Assembly: GCA_037893245.1 (NCBI GenBank) | Contig: JBAIAA010000783.1 | Location: forward strand, 558,001 to 622,000 | Reading direction: 5' to 3' | Length of the DNA stretch: 64,000 nt | DNA from: Crossaster papposus | Taxonomy: Eukaryota > Echinodermata > Asteroidea > Velatida > Solasteridae | Shown here: positions 38,818-50,873 of the stretch, piece by piece | Layout of the letters: every line of letters begins with the position of its first letter | Position numbering within the stretch: position 1 is the first letter of the stretch | The notes under the pieces: model-generated | Databases searched by the model: none | What the model was told of the DNA's origin: nothing | Seen by the model: the letters and a program-made list of their open reading frames with translations, nothing else | Made by a program: the position numbers and the translations under genes

Positions 38818-39548
38818 TCATGTAAATTTAGAAAATGCAAACAAAATGAAAGCAGAAATTCTAAAAACATTCTACAATATTTATTAAATGTGAATAGCAG
38901 TGAAGCAAAAATACCTCGTTAGCAAAGCGAGGTTTTGGTCCTCGGACCTCTGGGTTATGGGCCCATCACGCTCCCGCTGCACTACTCTATCTGCGTAACT
39001 ATTTTTAATGAAAATGAAATCCCTATCAAATACAAAATTATCCTGAGCAGACCGAGGTTGTGATCATCCGAACTCTCGGTTACTGACCAAGAAAGGGTCT
39101 ACTTTGTCACCGAGTCGAGTACTTCAAGTCATACCAAAAACTTATTAGCAGCAGAACGAGGTTTTGATCCTCGGCACTCTGGGTTATAGGCCCAGCAAGC
39201 TTCCACTGCGCCACCATTCCTCATGTAAATTTAGAAAAACAACAAACAAAATAAAAGCAGACATTCTAAAAACATTCTAAAATATTTATTAAATTTGAAT
39301 AACAGTGAAGCAAAAATACCTCTTTAGCAGAGCGAGGTTTCGGTCCTCGGGCCTCTGGGTTATGGGCCCATCACGCTCCCACAGCACCACTCTGCGTAAC
39401 TATTTGTAATGAAAATGAAATCACTTTCAAGGAAATAATTATCCTGAGCAGACCGAGGTTGTGGTCAACCAAACTCTCGGGTACTGACCAAGAAAGTGTC
39501 TACTTTGTCACTCCGAGTCGAGTACCTCATGTCATACCAAAAACTTGT

Positions 39549-39620
39549 TAGCAGAGCGAGGTTTCGATCCTCGGACCTCTGGGTTATGGGCCCAGCACGC
39601 TCCAACTGCGCCACTATGCC
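39549..39620 (-). tRNA. Initiator tRNA-Met-like (CAU), alpha, type S
   Basis: Counterpart of 25068; the preceding member of that block (24263 type) is absent. Confidence 0.62.
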
Positions 39621-40353
39621 TCATGTAAATTTAGAAAATGCAAACAAAATGAAAGCAAACATTCTAAAAAAATTCTACAATATTTATTAAATGTGAATAG
39701 CAGTGAAGCAAAAATACCTCGTTAGCAAAGCGAGGTTTTGGTCCTCGGACCTCTGGGTTATGGGCCCATCACGCTCCCGCTGCACTACTCTATCTGCGTA
39801 ACTATTTTTAATGAAAATGAAATCCCTATCAAATACAAAATTATCCTGAGCAGACCGAGGTTGTGATCATCCGAACTCTCGGTTACTGACCAAGAAAGGG
39901 TCTACTTTGTCACTCTGAGTCGAGTACTTCAAGTCATACCAAAAACTTATTAGCAGCAGAACGAGGTTTTGATCCTCGGCACTCTGGGTTATAGGCCCAG
40001 CAAGCTTCCACTGCGCCACCATTCCTCATGTAAATTTAGAAAAACAACAAACAAAATAAAAGCAGACATTCTAAAAACATTCTAAAATATTTATTAAATT
40101 TGAATAACAGTGAAGCAAAAATACCTCTTTAGCAGAGCGAGGTTTCGGTCCTCGGGCCTCTGGGTTATGGGCCCATCACGCTCCCACAGCACCACTCTGC
40201 GTAACTATTTGTAATGAAAATGAAATCACTTTCAAGGAAATAATTATCCTGAGCAGACCGAGGTTGTGGTCAACCAAACTCTCGGGTACTGACCAAGAAA
40301 GTGTCTACTTTGTCACTCCGAGTCGAGTACCTCATGTCATACCAAAAACTTGT

Positions 40354-40425
40354 TAGCAGAGCGAGGTTTCGATCCTCGGACCTCTGGGTTATGGGCCCAG
40401 CACGCTCCAACTGTGCCACTATGCC
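40354..40425 (-). tRNA. Initiator tRNA-Met-like (CAU), alpha, type S, A12
   Basis: Fourth copy with the A12:C23 mismatch and ACATATTC spacer. Confidence 0.5.
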
Positions 40426-41158
40426 TCATGTAAATTTAGAAAATGCAAACAAAATGAAAGCAGAAATTCTAAAAACATATTCTACAATATTTATTAAATG
40501 TGAATAGCAGTGAAGCAAAAATACCTCGTTAGCAAAGCGAGGTTTTGGTCCTCGGACCTCTGGGTTATGGGCCCATCACGCTCCCGCTGCACTACTCTAT
40601 CTGCGTAACTATTTTTAATGAAAATGAAATCCCTATCAAATACAAAATTATCCTGAGCAGACCGAGGTTGTGATCATCCGAACTCTCGGTTACTGACCAA
40701 GAAAGGGTCTACTTTGTCACCGAGTCGAGTACTTCAAGTCATACCAAAAACTTATTAGCAGCAGAACGAGGTTTTGATCCTCGGCACTCTGGGTTATAGG
40801 CCCAGCAAGCTTCCACTGCGCCACCATTCCTCATGTAAATTTAGAAAAACAACAAACAAAATAAAAGCAGACATTCTAAAAACATTCTAAAATATTTATT
40901 AAATTTGAATAACAGTGAAGCAAAAATACCTCTTTAGCAGAGCGAGGTTTCGGTCCTCGGGCCTCTGGGTTATGGGCCCATCACGCTCCCACAGCACCAC
41001 TCTGCGTAACTATTTGTAATGAAAATGAAATCACTTTCAAGGAAATAATTATCCTGAGCAGACCGAGGTTGTGGTCAACCAAACTCTCGGGTACTGACCA
41101 AGAAAGTGTCTCTTTTGTCACTCCGAGTCGAGTACCTCATGTCATACCAAAAACTTGG

Positions 41159-41230
41159 TAGCAGAGCGAGGTTTCGATCCTCGGACCTCTGGGTTATGGG
41201 CCCAGCAAGCTTCCACTGCGCCACCATTCC
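41159..41230 (-). pseudogene. Chimera: alpha 3' half joined to alpha' 5' half
   Basis: Same markers as 15415, exactly 25744 bp away. Confidence 0.75.
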
Positions 41231-41334
41231 TCATGTAAATTTAGAAAAACAACAAACAAAATAAAAGCAGACATTCTAAAAACATTCTAAAATATTTATT
41301 AAATTTGAATAACAGTGAAGCAAAAATACCTCTT

Positions 41335-41406
41335 TAGCAGAGCGAGGTTTCGATCCTCGGACCTCTGGGTTATGGGCCCAGCAAGCTTCCACTGCGCCAC
41401 CATTCC
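41335..41406 (-). pseudogene. Alpha/alpha' chimera in a beta' position
   Basis: Counterpart of 15591 at +25744. Confidence 0.7.
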
Positions 41407-41734
41407 TCATGTAAATTTAGAAAAACAACAAACAAAATAAAAGCAGACATTCTAAAAACATTCTAAAATATTTATTAAATTTGAATAACAGTGAAGCAAA
41501 AATACCTCTTTAGCAGAGCGAGGTTTTGGTCCTCGGGCCTCTGGGTTATGGGCCCATCACGCTCCCACAGCACCACTCTGCGTAACTATTTGTAATGAAA
41601 ATGAAATCACTTTCAAGGAAATAATTATCCTGAGCAGACCGAGGTTGTGGTCAACCAAACTCTCGGGTACTGACCAAGAAAGTGTCTACTTTGTCACTCC
41701 GAGTCGAGTACCTCATGTCATACCAAAAACTTGT

Positions 41735-41806
41735 TAGCAGAGCGAGGTTTCGATCCTCGGACCTCTGGGTTATGGGCCCAGCACGCTTCAACTGCGCCAC
41801 TATGCC
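41735..41806 (-). tRNA. Initiator tRNA-Met-like (CAU), alpha, type F
   Basis: An isolated type F copy among type S neighbours. It is followed by the ACATATTC spacer of the type S lineage, so the block boundary falls just 5' of this body. Confidence 0.6.
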
Positions 41807-42538
41807 TCATGTAAATTTAGAAAATGCAAACAAAATGAAAGCAGACATTCTAAAAACATATTCTACAATATTTATTAAATGTGAATAGCAGTGAAGCAAA
41901 AATACCTCGTTAGCAAAGCGAGGTTTTGGTCCTCGGACCTCTGGGTTATGGGCCCATCACGCTCCCGCTGCACTACTCTATCTGCGTAACTATTTTTAAT
42001 GAAAATGAAATCCCTATCAAATACAAAATTATCCTGAGCAGACCGAGGTTGTGATCATCCGAACTCTCGGTTACTGACCAAGAAAGGGTCTACTTTGTCA
42101 CCGAGTCGAGTACTTCAAGTCATACCAAAAACTTATTAGCAGCAGAACGAGGTTTTGATCCTCGGCACTCTGGGTTATAGGCCCAGCAAGCTTCCACTGC
42201 GCCACCATTCCTCATGTAAATTTAGAAAAACAACAAACAAAATAAAAGCAGACATTCTAAAAACATTCTAAAATATTTATTAAATTTGAATAACAGTGAA
42301 GCAAAAATACCTCTTTAGCAGAGCGAGGTTTCGGTCCTCGGGCCTCTGGGTTATGGGCCCATCACGCTCCCACAGCACCACTCTGCGTAACTATTTGTAA
42401 TGAAAATGAAATCACTTTCAAGGAAATAATTATCCTGAGCAGACCGAGGTTGTGGTCAACCAAACTCTCGGGTACTGACCAAGAAGTGTCTACTTTGTCA
42501 CTCCGAGTCGAGTACCTCATGTCATACCAAAAACTTGT

Positions 42539-42610
42539 TAGCAGAGCGAGGTTTCGATCCTCGGACCTCTGGGTTATGGGCCCAGCACGCTCCAACTGCG
42601 CCACTATGCC
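42539..42610 (-). tRNA. Initiator tRNA-Met-like (CAU), alpha, type S
   Basis: Counterpart of 34717; the gamma' before it has lost one base (AAGAAGTGTC). Confidence 0.62.
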
Positions 42611-43343
42611 TCATGTAAATTTAGAAAATGCAAACAAAATGAAAGCAGACATTCTAAAAACATTCTACAATATTTATTAAATGTGAATAGCAGTGAAGCA
42701 AAAATACCTCATTAGCAAAGCGAGGTTTTGGTCCTCGGACCTCTGGGTTATGGGCCCATCACGATCCCGCTGCACTACTCTATCTGCGTAACTATTTTTA
42801 ATGAAAATGAAATCCCTATCAAATACAAAATTATCCTGAGCAGGCCGAGGTTGTGATCATTCGAACTCTCGGTTACTGACCAAGAAAGGGTCTACTTCGT
42901 CACTCCGAGTTGAGTACGTCAAGTCATACCAAAAACTTATTAGTAGCAGAACGAGGTTTTGATCCTCGGCACTCTGGGTTATAGGCCCAGCAAGCTTCCA
43001 CTGCGCCACCATTCCTCATGTAAATTTAGAAAAACAACAAACAAAATAAAAGCAGACATTCTAAAAACATTCTAAAATATTTATTAAATTTGAATAACAG
43101 TGAAGCAAAAATACCTCTTTAGCAGAGCGAGGTTTAGGTCCTCGGGCCTCTGGGTTATGGGCCCATCACGCTCCCACAGCACCACTCTGCGTAACTATTT
43201 GTAATGAAAATGAAATCACTTTCAAGGAAATAATTATCCTGAGCAGACCGAGGTTGTGGTCAACCAAACTCTCGGGTACTGACCAAGAAAGTGTCTACTT
43301 TGTCACTCCGAGTCGAGTACCTCATGTCATACCAAAAACTTGT

Positions 43344-43415
43344 TAGCAGAGCGAGGTTTCGATCCTCGGACCTCTGGGTTATGGGCCCAGCACGCTCCAA
43401 CTGCGCCACTATGCC
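43344..43415 (-). tRNA. Initiator tRNA-Met-like (CAU), alpha, type S
   Basis: Counterpart of 35522; shares AATGGAAAC. Confidence 0.62.
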
Positions 43416-44155
43416 TCATGTAAATTTAGAAAATGGAAACAAAATGAAAGCAGACATTCTAAAAACATTCTACAATATTTATTAAATGTGAATAGCAGTG
43501 AAGCAAAAATACCTCGTTAGCAAAGCAAAGTTTTGGTCCTCGGACCTCTGGGTTATGGGCCCATCACGCTCCCGCTGCACTACTCTATCTGCGTAACTAT
43601 TTTTAATGAAAATGAAATCCCTATCAAATACAAAATTATCCTGAGCAGACCGAGGTTGTGATCATCCGAACTCTCGGTTACTGACCAAGAAAGGGTCTAC
43701 TTTGTCACTCTGAGTCGAGTACTTCAAGTCATACCAAAAACTTATTAGCAGCAGAACGAGGTTTTGATCCTCGGCACTCTGGGTTATAGGCCCAGCAAGC
43801 TTCTACTGCGCCACCATTCCTCATGTAAATTTAGAAAAACAACAAACAAAATAAAAGCAGACATTCTAAAAACATTCTAAAATATTTATTAAATTTGAAT
43901 AACAGTGAAGCAAAAATACCTCTTTAGCAGAGCGAGGTTTAGGTCCTCGGGCCTCTGGGTTATGGGTTATGGGCCCATCACGCTCCCACAGCACCACTCT
44001 GCGTAACTATTTGTAATGAAAATGAAATCACTTTCAAGGAAATAATTATCCTGAGCAGACCGAGGTTGTGGTCAACCAAACTCTCGGGTACTGACCAAGA
44101 AAGTGTCTACTTTGTCACTCCGAGTCGAGTACCTCATGTCATACCAAAAACTTGT

Positions 44156-44227
44156 TAGCAGAGCGAGGTTTCGATCCTCGGACCTCTGGGTTATGGGCCC
44201 AGCACGCTCCAACTGCGCCACTATGCC
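44156..44227 (-). tRNA. Initiator tRNA-Met-like (CAU), alpha, type S
   Basis: Counterpart of 36334, including the 7-bp duplication in the preceding beta'. Confidence 0.62.
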
Positions 44228-44958
44228 TCATGTAAATTTAGAAAATGCAAACAAAATGAAAGCAGAAATTCTAAAAACATTCTACAATATTTATTAAATG
44301 TGAATAGCAGTGAAGCAAAAATACCTCGTTAGCAAAGCAAGGTTTTGGTCCTCGGACCTCTGGGTTATGGGCCCATCACGCTCCCGCTGCACTACTCTAT
44401 CTGCGTAACTATTTTTAATGAAAATGAAATCCCTATCAAATACAAAATTATCCTGAGCAGACCGAGGTTGTGATCATCCGAACTCTCGGTTACTGACCAA
44501 GAAAGGGTCTACTTTGTCACTGAGTCGAGTACTTCAAGTCATACCAAAAACTTATTAGCAGCAGAACGAGGTTTTGATCCTCGGCACTCTGGGTTATAGG
44601 CCCAGCAAGCTTCCACTGCGCCACCATTCCTCATGTAAATTTAGAAAAACAACAAACAAAATAAAAGCAGACATTCTAAAAACATTCTAAAATATTTATT
44701 AAATTTGAATAACAGTGAAGCAAAAATACCTCTTTAGCAGAGCGAGGTTTCGGTCCTCGGGCCTCTGGGTTATGGGCCCATCACGCTCCCACAGCACCAC
44801 TCTGCGTAACTATTTGTAATGAAAATGAAATCACTTTCAAGGAAATAATTATCCTGAGCAGACCGAGGTTGTGGTCAACCAAACTCTCGGGTACTGACCA
44901 AGAAAGTGTCTACTTTGTCACTCCGAGTCGAGTACCTCATGTCATACCAAAAACTTGT

Positions 44959-45030
44959 TAGCAGAGCGAGGTTTCGATCCTCGGACCTCTGGGTTATGGG
45001 CCTAGCACGCTCCAACTGCGCCACTATGCC
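44959..45030 (-). tRNA. Initiator tRNA-Met-like (CAU), alpha, type S, A29
   Basis: G29 is changed to A, giving A29:C41 and destroying one of the three G:C pairs that define initiators. Confidence 0.45.
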
Positions 45031-45756
45031 TCATGTAAATTTAGAAAATGGAAACAAAATGAAAGCAGACATTCTAAAAACATTCTACAATATTTATTAA
45101 ATGTGAATAGCAGTGAAGCAAAAATACCTCGTTAGCAAAGCGAAGTTTTGGTTCTCGGACCTCTGGGTTATGGGCCCATCACGCTCCCGCTGCACTACTC
45201 TATCTGTGTAACTATTTTTAATGAAAATGAAATCTCTATCGAATACAAAATTATCCTGAGCAGACCGAGGTTGTGATCATCCGAACTCTCGGTTACTGAC
45301 CAAGAAAGGGTCTACTTTGTCACTCTGAGTCGAGTACTTCAAGTCATACCAAAAACGTATTAGCAGCAGAACGAGGTTTTGATCCTCGGCACTCTGGGTT
45401 ATAGGCCCAGCAAGCTTCCACTGCGCCACCATTCCTCATGTAAATTTAGAAAAACAACAAACAAAATAAAAGCAGACATTCTAAAAACATTCTAAAATAT
45501 TTATTAAATTTGAGTAACAGTGAAGCAAAAATACCTCTTTAGCAGAGCGAGGTTTAGGTCCTCGGGCCTCTGGGTCCATCACGTTCCCACAGCACCACTC
45601 TGCGTAACTATTTGTAATGAAAATGAAATCACTTTCAAGGAAATAATTATCCTGAGCAGACCGAGGTTGTGGTCAACCAAACTCTCGGGTACTGACCAAG
45701 AAAGTGTCTACTTTGTCACTCCGAGTCGAGTACCTCATGTCATACCAAAAACTTGT

Positions 45757-45828
45757 TAGCAGAGCGAGGTTTCGATCCTCGGACCTCTGGGTTATGGGCC
45801 CAGCACGCTCCAACTGCGCCACTATGCC
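45757..45828 (-). tRNA. Initiator tRNA-Met-like (CAU), alpha, type S
   Basis: Body consensus. The beta' before it lacks 7 bp (CTCTGGGTCCATC), which removes its anticodon loop. Confidence 0.62.
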
Positions 45829-46561
45829 TCATGTAAATTTAGAAAATGCAAACAAAATGAAAGCAGACATTCTAAAAACATTCTACAATATTTATTAAAT
45901 GTGAATAGCAGTGAAGCAAAAATACCTCGTTAGCAAAGCGAAGTTTTGGTCCTCGGACCTCTGGGTTATGGGCCCATCACGCTCCCGCTGCACTACTCTA
46001 TCTGTGTAACTATTTTTAATGAAAATGAAATCCCTATCGAATACAAAATTATCCTGAGCAGACCGAGGTTGTGATCATCCGAACTCTCGGTTACTGACCA
46101 AGAAAGGGTCTACTTTGTCACTCTGAGTCGAGTACTTCAAGTCATACCAAAAACTTATTAGCAGCAGAACGAGGTTTTGATCCTCGGCACTCTGGGTTAT
46201 AGGCCCAGCAAGCTTCCACTGCGCCACCATTCCTCATGTAAATTTAGAAAAACAACAAACAAAATAAAAGCAGACATTCTAAAAACATTCTAAAATATTT
46301 ATTAAATTTGAATAACAGTGAAGCAAAAATACCTCTATAGCAGAGCGAGGTTTAGGTCCTCGGGCCTCTGGGTTATGGGCCCATCACGCTCCCACAGCAC
46401 CACTCTGCGTAACTATTTGTAATGAAAATGAAATCACTTTCAAGGAAATAATTATCCTGAGCAGACCGAGGTTGTGGTCAACCAAACTCTCGGGTACTGA
46501 CCAAGAAAGTGTCTACTTTGTCACTCCGAGTCGAGTACCTCATGTCATACCAAAAACTTGT

Positions 46562-46633
46562 TAGCAGAGCGAGGTTTCGATCCTCGGACCTCTGGGTTAT
46601 GGGCCCAGCACGCTCCAACTGCGCCACTATGCC
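46562..46633 (-). tRNA. Initiator tRNA-Met-like (CAU), alpha, type S
   Basis: Body consensus. Confidence 0.62.
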
Positions 46634-47367
46634 TCATGTAAATTTAGAAAATGCAAACAAAATGAAAGCAGACATTCTAAAAACATTCTACAATATTTAT
46701 TAAATGTGAATAGCAGTGAAGCAAAAATACCTCGTTAGCAAAGCGAGGTTTTGGTCCTCGGACCTCTGGGTTATGGGCCCATCACGCTCCCGCTGCACTA
46801 CTCTATCTGCGTAACTATTTTTAATGAAAATGAAATCCCTTTCAAATACAAAATTTTCCTGAGCAGACCGAGGTTGTGATCATCCGAACTCTCGGTTACT
46901 GACCAAGAAAGGGTCTACTTTGTCACTCTGAGTCGAGTACTTCAAGTCATACCAAAAACTTATTAGCAGCAGAACGAGGTTTTGATCCTCGGCACTCTGG
47001 GTTATAGGCCCAGCAAGCTTCCACTGCGCCACCATTCCTCATGTAAATTTAAAAAAAAAACAAACAAAATAAAAGCAGACATTCTAAAAACATTCTAAAA
47101 TATTTATTAAATTTGAATAACAGTGAAGCAAAAATACCTCTTTAAGCAGAGCGAGGTTTCGGTCCTCGGGCCTCTGGGTTATGGGCCCATCACGCTCCCA
47201 CAGCACCACTCTGCGTAACTATTTGTAATGAAAATGAAATCACTTTTAAGGAAATAATTATCCTGAGCAGACCGAGGTTGTGGTCAACCAAACTCTCGGG
47301 TACTGACCAAGAAAGTGTCTACTTTGTCACTCCGAGTCGAGTACCTCATGTCATACCAAAAACTTGT

Positions 47368-47439
47368 TAGCAGAGCGAGGTTTCGATCCTCGGACCTCTG
47401 GGTTATGGGCCCAGCACGCTCCAACTGCGCCACTATGCC
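47368..47439 (-). tRNA. Initiator tRNA-Met-like (CAU), alpha, type S
   Basis: Body consensus; the preceding alpha' spacer has an A10 run near 47051. Confidence 0.62.
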
Positions 47440-48575
47440 TCATGTAAATTTAGAAAATGCAAACAAAATGAAAGCAGACATTCTAAAAACATTCTACAAT
47501 ATTTATTAAATGTGAATAGCAGTGAAGCAAAAATACCTCGTTAGCAAAGCGAAGTTTTGGTCCTCGGACCTCTGGGTTATGGGCCCATCACGCTCCCGCT
47601 GCACTACTCTATCTGTGTAACTATTTTTAATGAAAATGAAATCCCTATCAAATACAAAATTATCCTGAGCAGACCGAGGTTGTGATCATCCGAACTCTCG
47701 GTTACTGACCAAGAAAGGGTCTACTTTGTCACTCTGTGTCAAGTACTTCAAGTCATACCAAAAACTTATTAGCAGCAGAACGAGGTTTTGATCCTCGGCA
47801 CTCTGGGTTATAGGCCCAGCAAGCTTCCACTGCGCCACCATTCCTCATGTAAATTTAGAAAAACAACAAACAAAATAAAAGCAGACATTCTAAAAACATT
47901 CTAAAATATTTATTAAATTTGAATAACAGTGAAGCAAAAATACCTCTTTAGCAGAGCGAGGTTTAGGTCCTCGGGCCTCTGGGTTATGGGCCCATCACGC
48001 TCCCACAGCACCACTCTGCGTAACTATTTGTAATGAAAATGAAATCACTTTCAAGGAAATAATTATCCTGAGCATTCCGAGGTTGTGATCATCCGAACTC
48101 TCGGTTACTGACCAAGAAAGGGTCTACTTTGTCACTCTGAGTCGAGTACTTCAAGTCATACCAAAAACTTATTAGCCGCAGAACGAGGTTTTGATCCTCG
48201 GCACTCTGGGTTATAGGCCCAGCAAGCTTCCACTGCGCCACCATTCCTCATGTAAATTTAGAAAAACAACAAACAAAATAAAAGCAGACATTCTAAAAAC
48301 ATTCTAAAATATTTATTAAATTTGAATAACAGTGAAGCAAAAATACCTCTTTAGCAGAGCGAGGTTTAGGTCCTCGGGCCTCTGGGTTATGGGCCCATCA
48401 CGCTCCCACAGCATCACTCTGCGTAACTATTTGTAATGAAAATGAAATCACTTTCAAGGAAATAATTATCCTGAGCAGACCGAGGTTGTGGTCAACCAAA
48501 CTCTCGGGTACTGACCAAGAAAGTGTCTACTTTGTCACTCCGAGTCGAGTACCTCATGTCATACCAAAAACTTGT

Positions 48576-48647
48576 TAGCAGAGCGAGGTTTCGATCCTCG
48601 GACCTCTGGGTTATGGGCCCAGCACGCTCCAACTGCGCCACTATGCC
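48576..48647 (-). tRNA. Initiator tRNA-Met-like (CAU), alpha, type S
   Basis: Body consensus, 1208 bp after the previous alpha: an extra alpha' monomer is present, with a gamma/gamma' hybrid (GAGCATTCCGAGG) at about 48072. Confidence 0.62.
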
Positions 48648-49380
48648 TCATGTAAATTTAGAAAATGCAAACAAAATGAAAGCAGACATTCTAAAAACAT
48701 TCTACAATATTTATTAAATGTGAATAGCAGTGAAGCAAAAATACCTCGTTAGCAAAGCGAGGTTTTGGTCCTCGGACCTCTGGGTTATGGGCCCATCACG
48801 CTCCCGCTGCACTACTCTATCTGCGTAACTATTTTTAATGAAAATGAAATCCCTATCAAATACAAAATTATCCTGAGCAGACCGAGGTTGTGATCATCCG
48901 AACTCTCGGTTACTGACCAAGAAAGGGTCTACTTTGTCACTCTGAGTCGAGTACTTCAAGTCATACCAAAAACTTATTAGCAGCAGAACGAGGTTTTGAT
49001 CCTCGGCACTCTGGGTTATAGGCCCAGCAAGCTTCCACTGCGCCACCATTCCTCATGTAAATTTAGAAAAACAACAAACAAAATAAAAGCAGACATTCTA
49101 AAAACATTCTAAAATATTTATTAAATTTGAATAACAGTGAAGCAAAAATACCTCTTTAGCAGAGCGAGGTTTAGGTCCTCGGGCCTCTGGGTTATGGGCC
49201 CATCACGCTCCCACAGCACCACTCTGCGTAACTATTTGTAATGAAAATGAAATCACTTTCAAGGAAATAATTATCCTGAGCAGACCGAGGTTGTGGTCAA
49301 CCAAACTCTCGGGTACTGACCAAGAAAGTGTCTACTTTGTCACTCCGAGTCGAGTACCTCATGTCATACCAAAAACTTGT

Positions 49381-49452
49381 TAGCAGAGCGAGGTTTCGAT
49401 CCTCGGACCTCTGGCTTATGGGCCCAGCACGCTCCAACTGCTCCACTATGCC
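49381..49452 (-). tRNA. Initiator tRNA-Met-like (CAU), alpha, doubly damaged
   Basis: G31:G39 mismatch next to the anticodon loop and A11:G24 in the D-stem. The most damaged alpha copy; almost certainly a pseudogene. Confidence 0.35.
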
Positions 49453-50185
49453 TCATGTAAATTTAGAAAATGCAAACAAAATGAAAGCAGACATTCTAAA
49501 AACATTCTACAATATTTATTAAATGTGAATAGCAGTGAAGCAAAAATACCTCGTTAGCAAAGCGAGGTTTTGGTCCTCGGACCTCTGGGTTATGGGCCCA
49601 TCACGCTCCCGCTGCACTACTCTATCTGCGTAACTATTTTTAATGAAAATGAAATCCCTATCAAATACAAAATTATCCTGAGCAGACCGAGGTTGTGATC
49701 ATCCGAACTCTCGGTTACTGACCAAGAAAGGGTCTACTTTGTCACTCTGAGTCGAGTACTTCAAGTCATACCAACAACTTATTAGCAGCAGAACGAGGTT
49801 TTGATCCTCGGCACTCTGGGTTATAGGCCCAGCAAGCTTCCACTGCGCCACCATTCCTCATGTAAATTTAGAAAAACAACAAACAAAATAAAAGCAGACA
49901 TTCTAAAAACATTCTAAAATATTTATTAAATTTGAATAACAGTGAAGCAAAAATACCTCTTTAGCAGAGCAAGGTTTCGGTCCTCGGGCCTCTGGGTTAT
50001 GGGCCCATCACGCTCCCACAGCACCACTCTGCGTAACTATTTGTAATGAAAATGAAATCACTTTTAAGGAAATAATTATCCTGAGCAGACCGAGGTTGTG
50101 GTCAACCAAACTCTCGGGTACTGACCAAGAAAGTGTCTACTTTGTCACTCCGAGTCGAGTACCTCATGTCATACCAAAAACTTGT

Positions 50186-50257
50186 TAGCAGAGCGAGGTT
50201 TCGATCCTCGGACCTCTGGGTTATGGGCCCAGCACGCTTCAACTGCGCCACTATGCC
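50186..50257 (-). tRNA. Initiator tRNA-Met-like (CAU), alpha, type F, last in array
   Basis: Type F at the array edge, like the copies of the first 16 kb. Only one more monomer, ending in a truncated alpha', separates it from unique sequence. Confidence 0.6.
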
Positions 50258-50642
50258 TCATGTAAATTTAGAAAATGCAAACAAAATGAAAGCAGACATT
50301 CTAAAAACATTCTACAATATTTATTAAATGTGAATAGCAGTGAAGCAAAAATACCTCGTTAGCAAAGCGAGGTTTTGGTCCTCGGACCTCTGGGTTATGG
50401 GCCCATCACTCTCCCGCTGCACTACTCTATCTGCGTAACTATTTTTAATGAAAATGAAATCCCTATCAAATACAAAATTATCCCGAGCAGACCGAGGTTG
50501 TGATCATCCGAACTCTCGGTTACTGACTAAGAAAGGGTCTACTTTGTCACTCTGAGTCGAGTACTTCAAGTCATACCAAAAACTTATTAGCAGCAGAACG
50601 AGGTTTTGATCCTCGGCACTCTGGGTTATAGGCCCAGCAAGC

Positions 50643-50873
50643 TCCCAGCAAAAATCTCCCTAAAAGCATCATCGGAATCCATGACATTATTGGGTAAATC
50701 AGGTGCAGAACATACAACGTTCAGATGAAGTTTTTGAGAGATTTTTCAAGAAAGGTTTCGCTGATTACACGTTGAAAATTCAGTCCATAGATTGACAATG
50801 TCATACAATACCCCATCAGGTCAGGGGTTATGATGACGTATTTTATTTGGACACTAATTGCTGCATACTATCT
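50643..50873. other. Junction and non-repetitive DNA beside the array
   Basis: The array stops within the D-arm region of an alpha' module (AGGCCCAGCAAGCT), and unrelated sequence starts with CCCAGCAAAAATC. I recognise no gene here. Confidence 0.6.

Larger units (their letters stand above)
1..50642 (-). repeat. Nested tandem array of initiator tRNA-Met-derived modules
   Basis: The whole stretch is a head-to-tail satellite that already runs at base 1 and stops abruptly inside an alpha' module near 50642. The monomer is about 402 bp with three 72-nt tRNA-like modules on the minus strand (alpha, beta, gamma), separated by AT-rich spacers of about 102, 53 and 34 bp. Two diverged monomers form an about 805-bp unit that recurs at very regular intervals. 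Length divided by period gives roughly 125 monomers and 375 modules; this is an estimate, not a count. All modules align with one another and with the animal cytoplasmic initiator tRNA. The array could be a true tRNA gene cluster, a pericentromeric satellite born from one, or both. Confidence 0.97.

Noticed and set aside
445..50327. More than fifty repeated 64-codon frames, with 68-85 codon variants, on the plus strand
   Set aside because: They run antisense through gamma' and alpha modules and recur only because the array recurs. Most begin with a GTG. Not protein genes.
1..50642. CRISPR array
   Set aside because: Repeats and spacers are both repeated and related, the period is 402/805 bp, and the repeats are tRNA-like. 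It does not have unique spacers of about 30 bp.
1..50642. Dispersed tRNA-derived SINEs
   Set aside because: No poly-A or variable tails, no target-site duplications between units, and strict head-to-tail order. It is a tandem satellite, although SINE relatives elsewhere are not excluded.
1..50642. Simple cluster of functional tRNA genes
   Set aside because: The shared acceptor mismatch in alpha and severe decay in alpha' and gamma argue against most modules working. Alpha and beta' are kept as tRNA-like calls with moderate confidence only.
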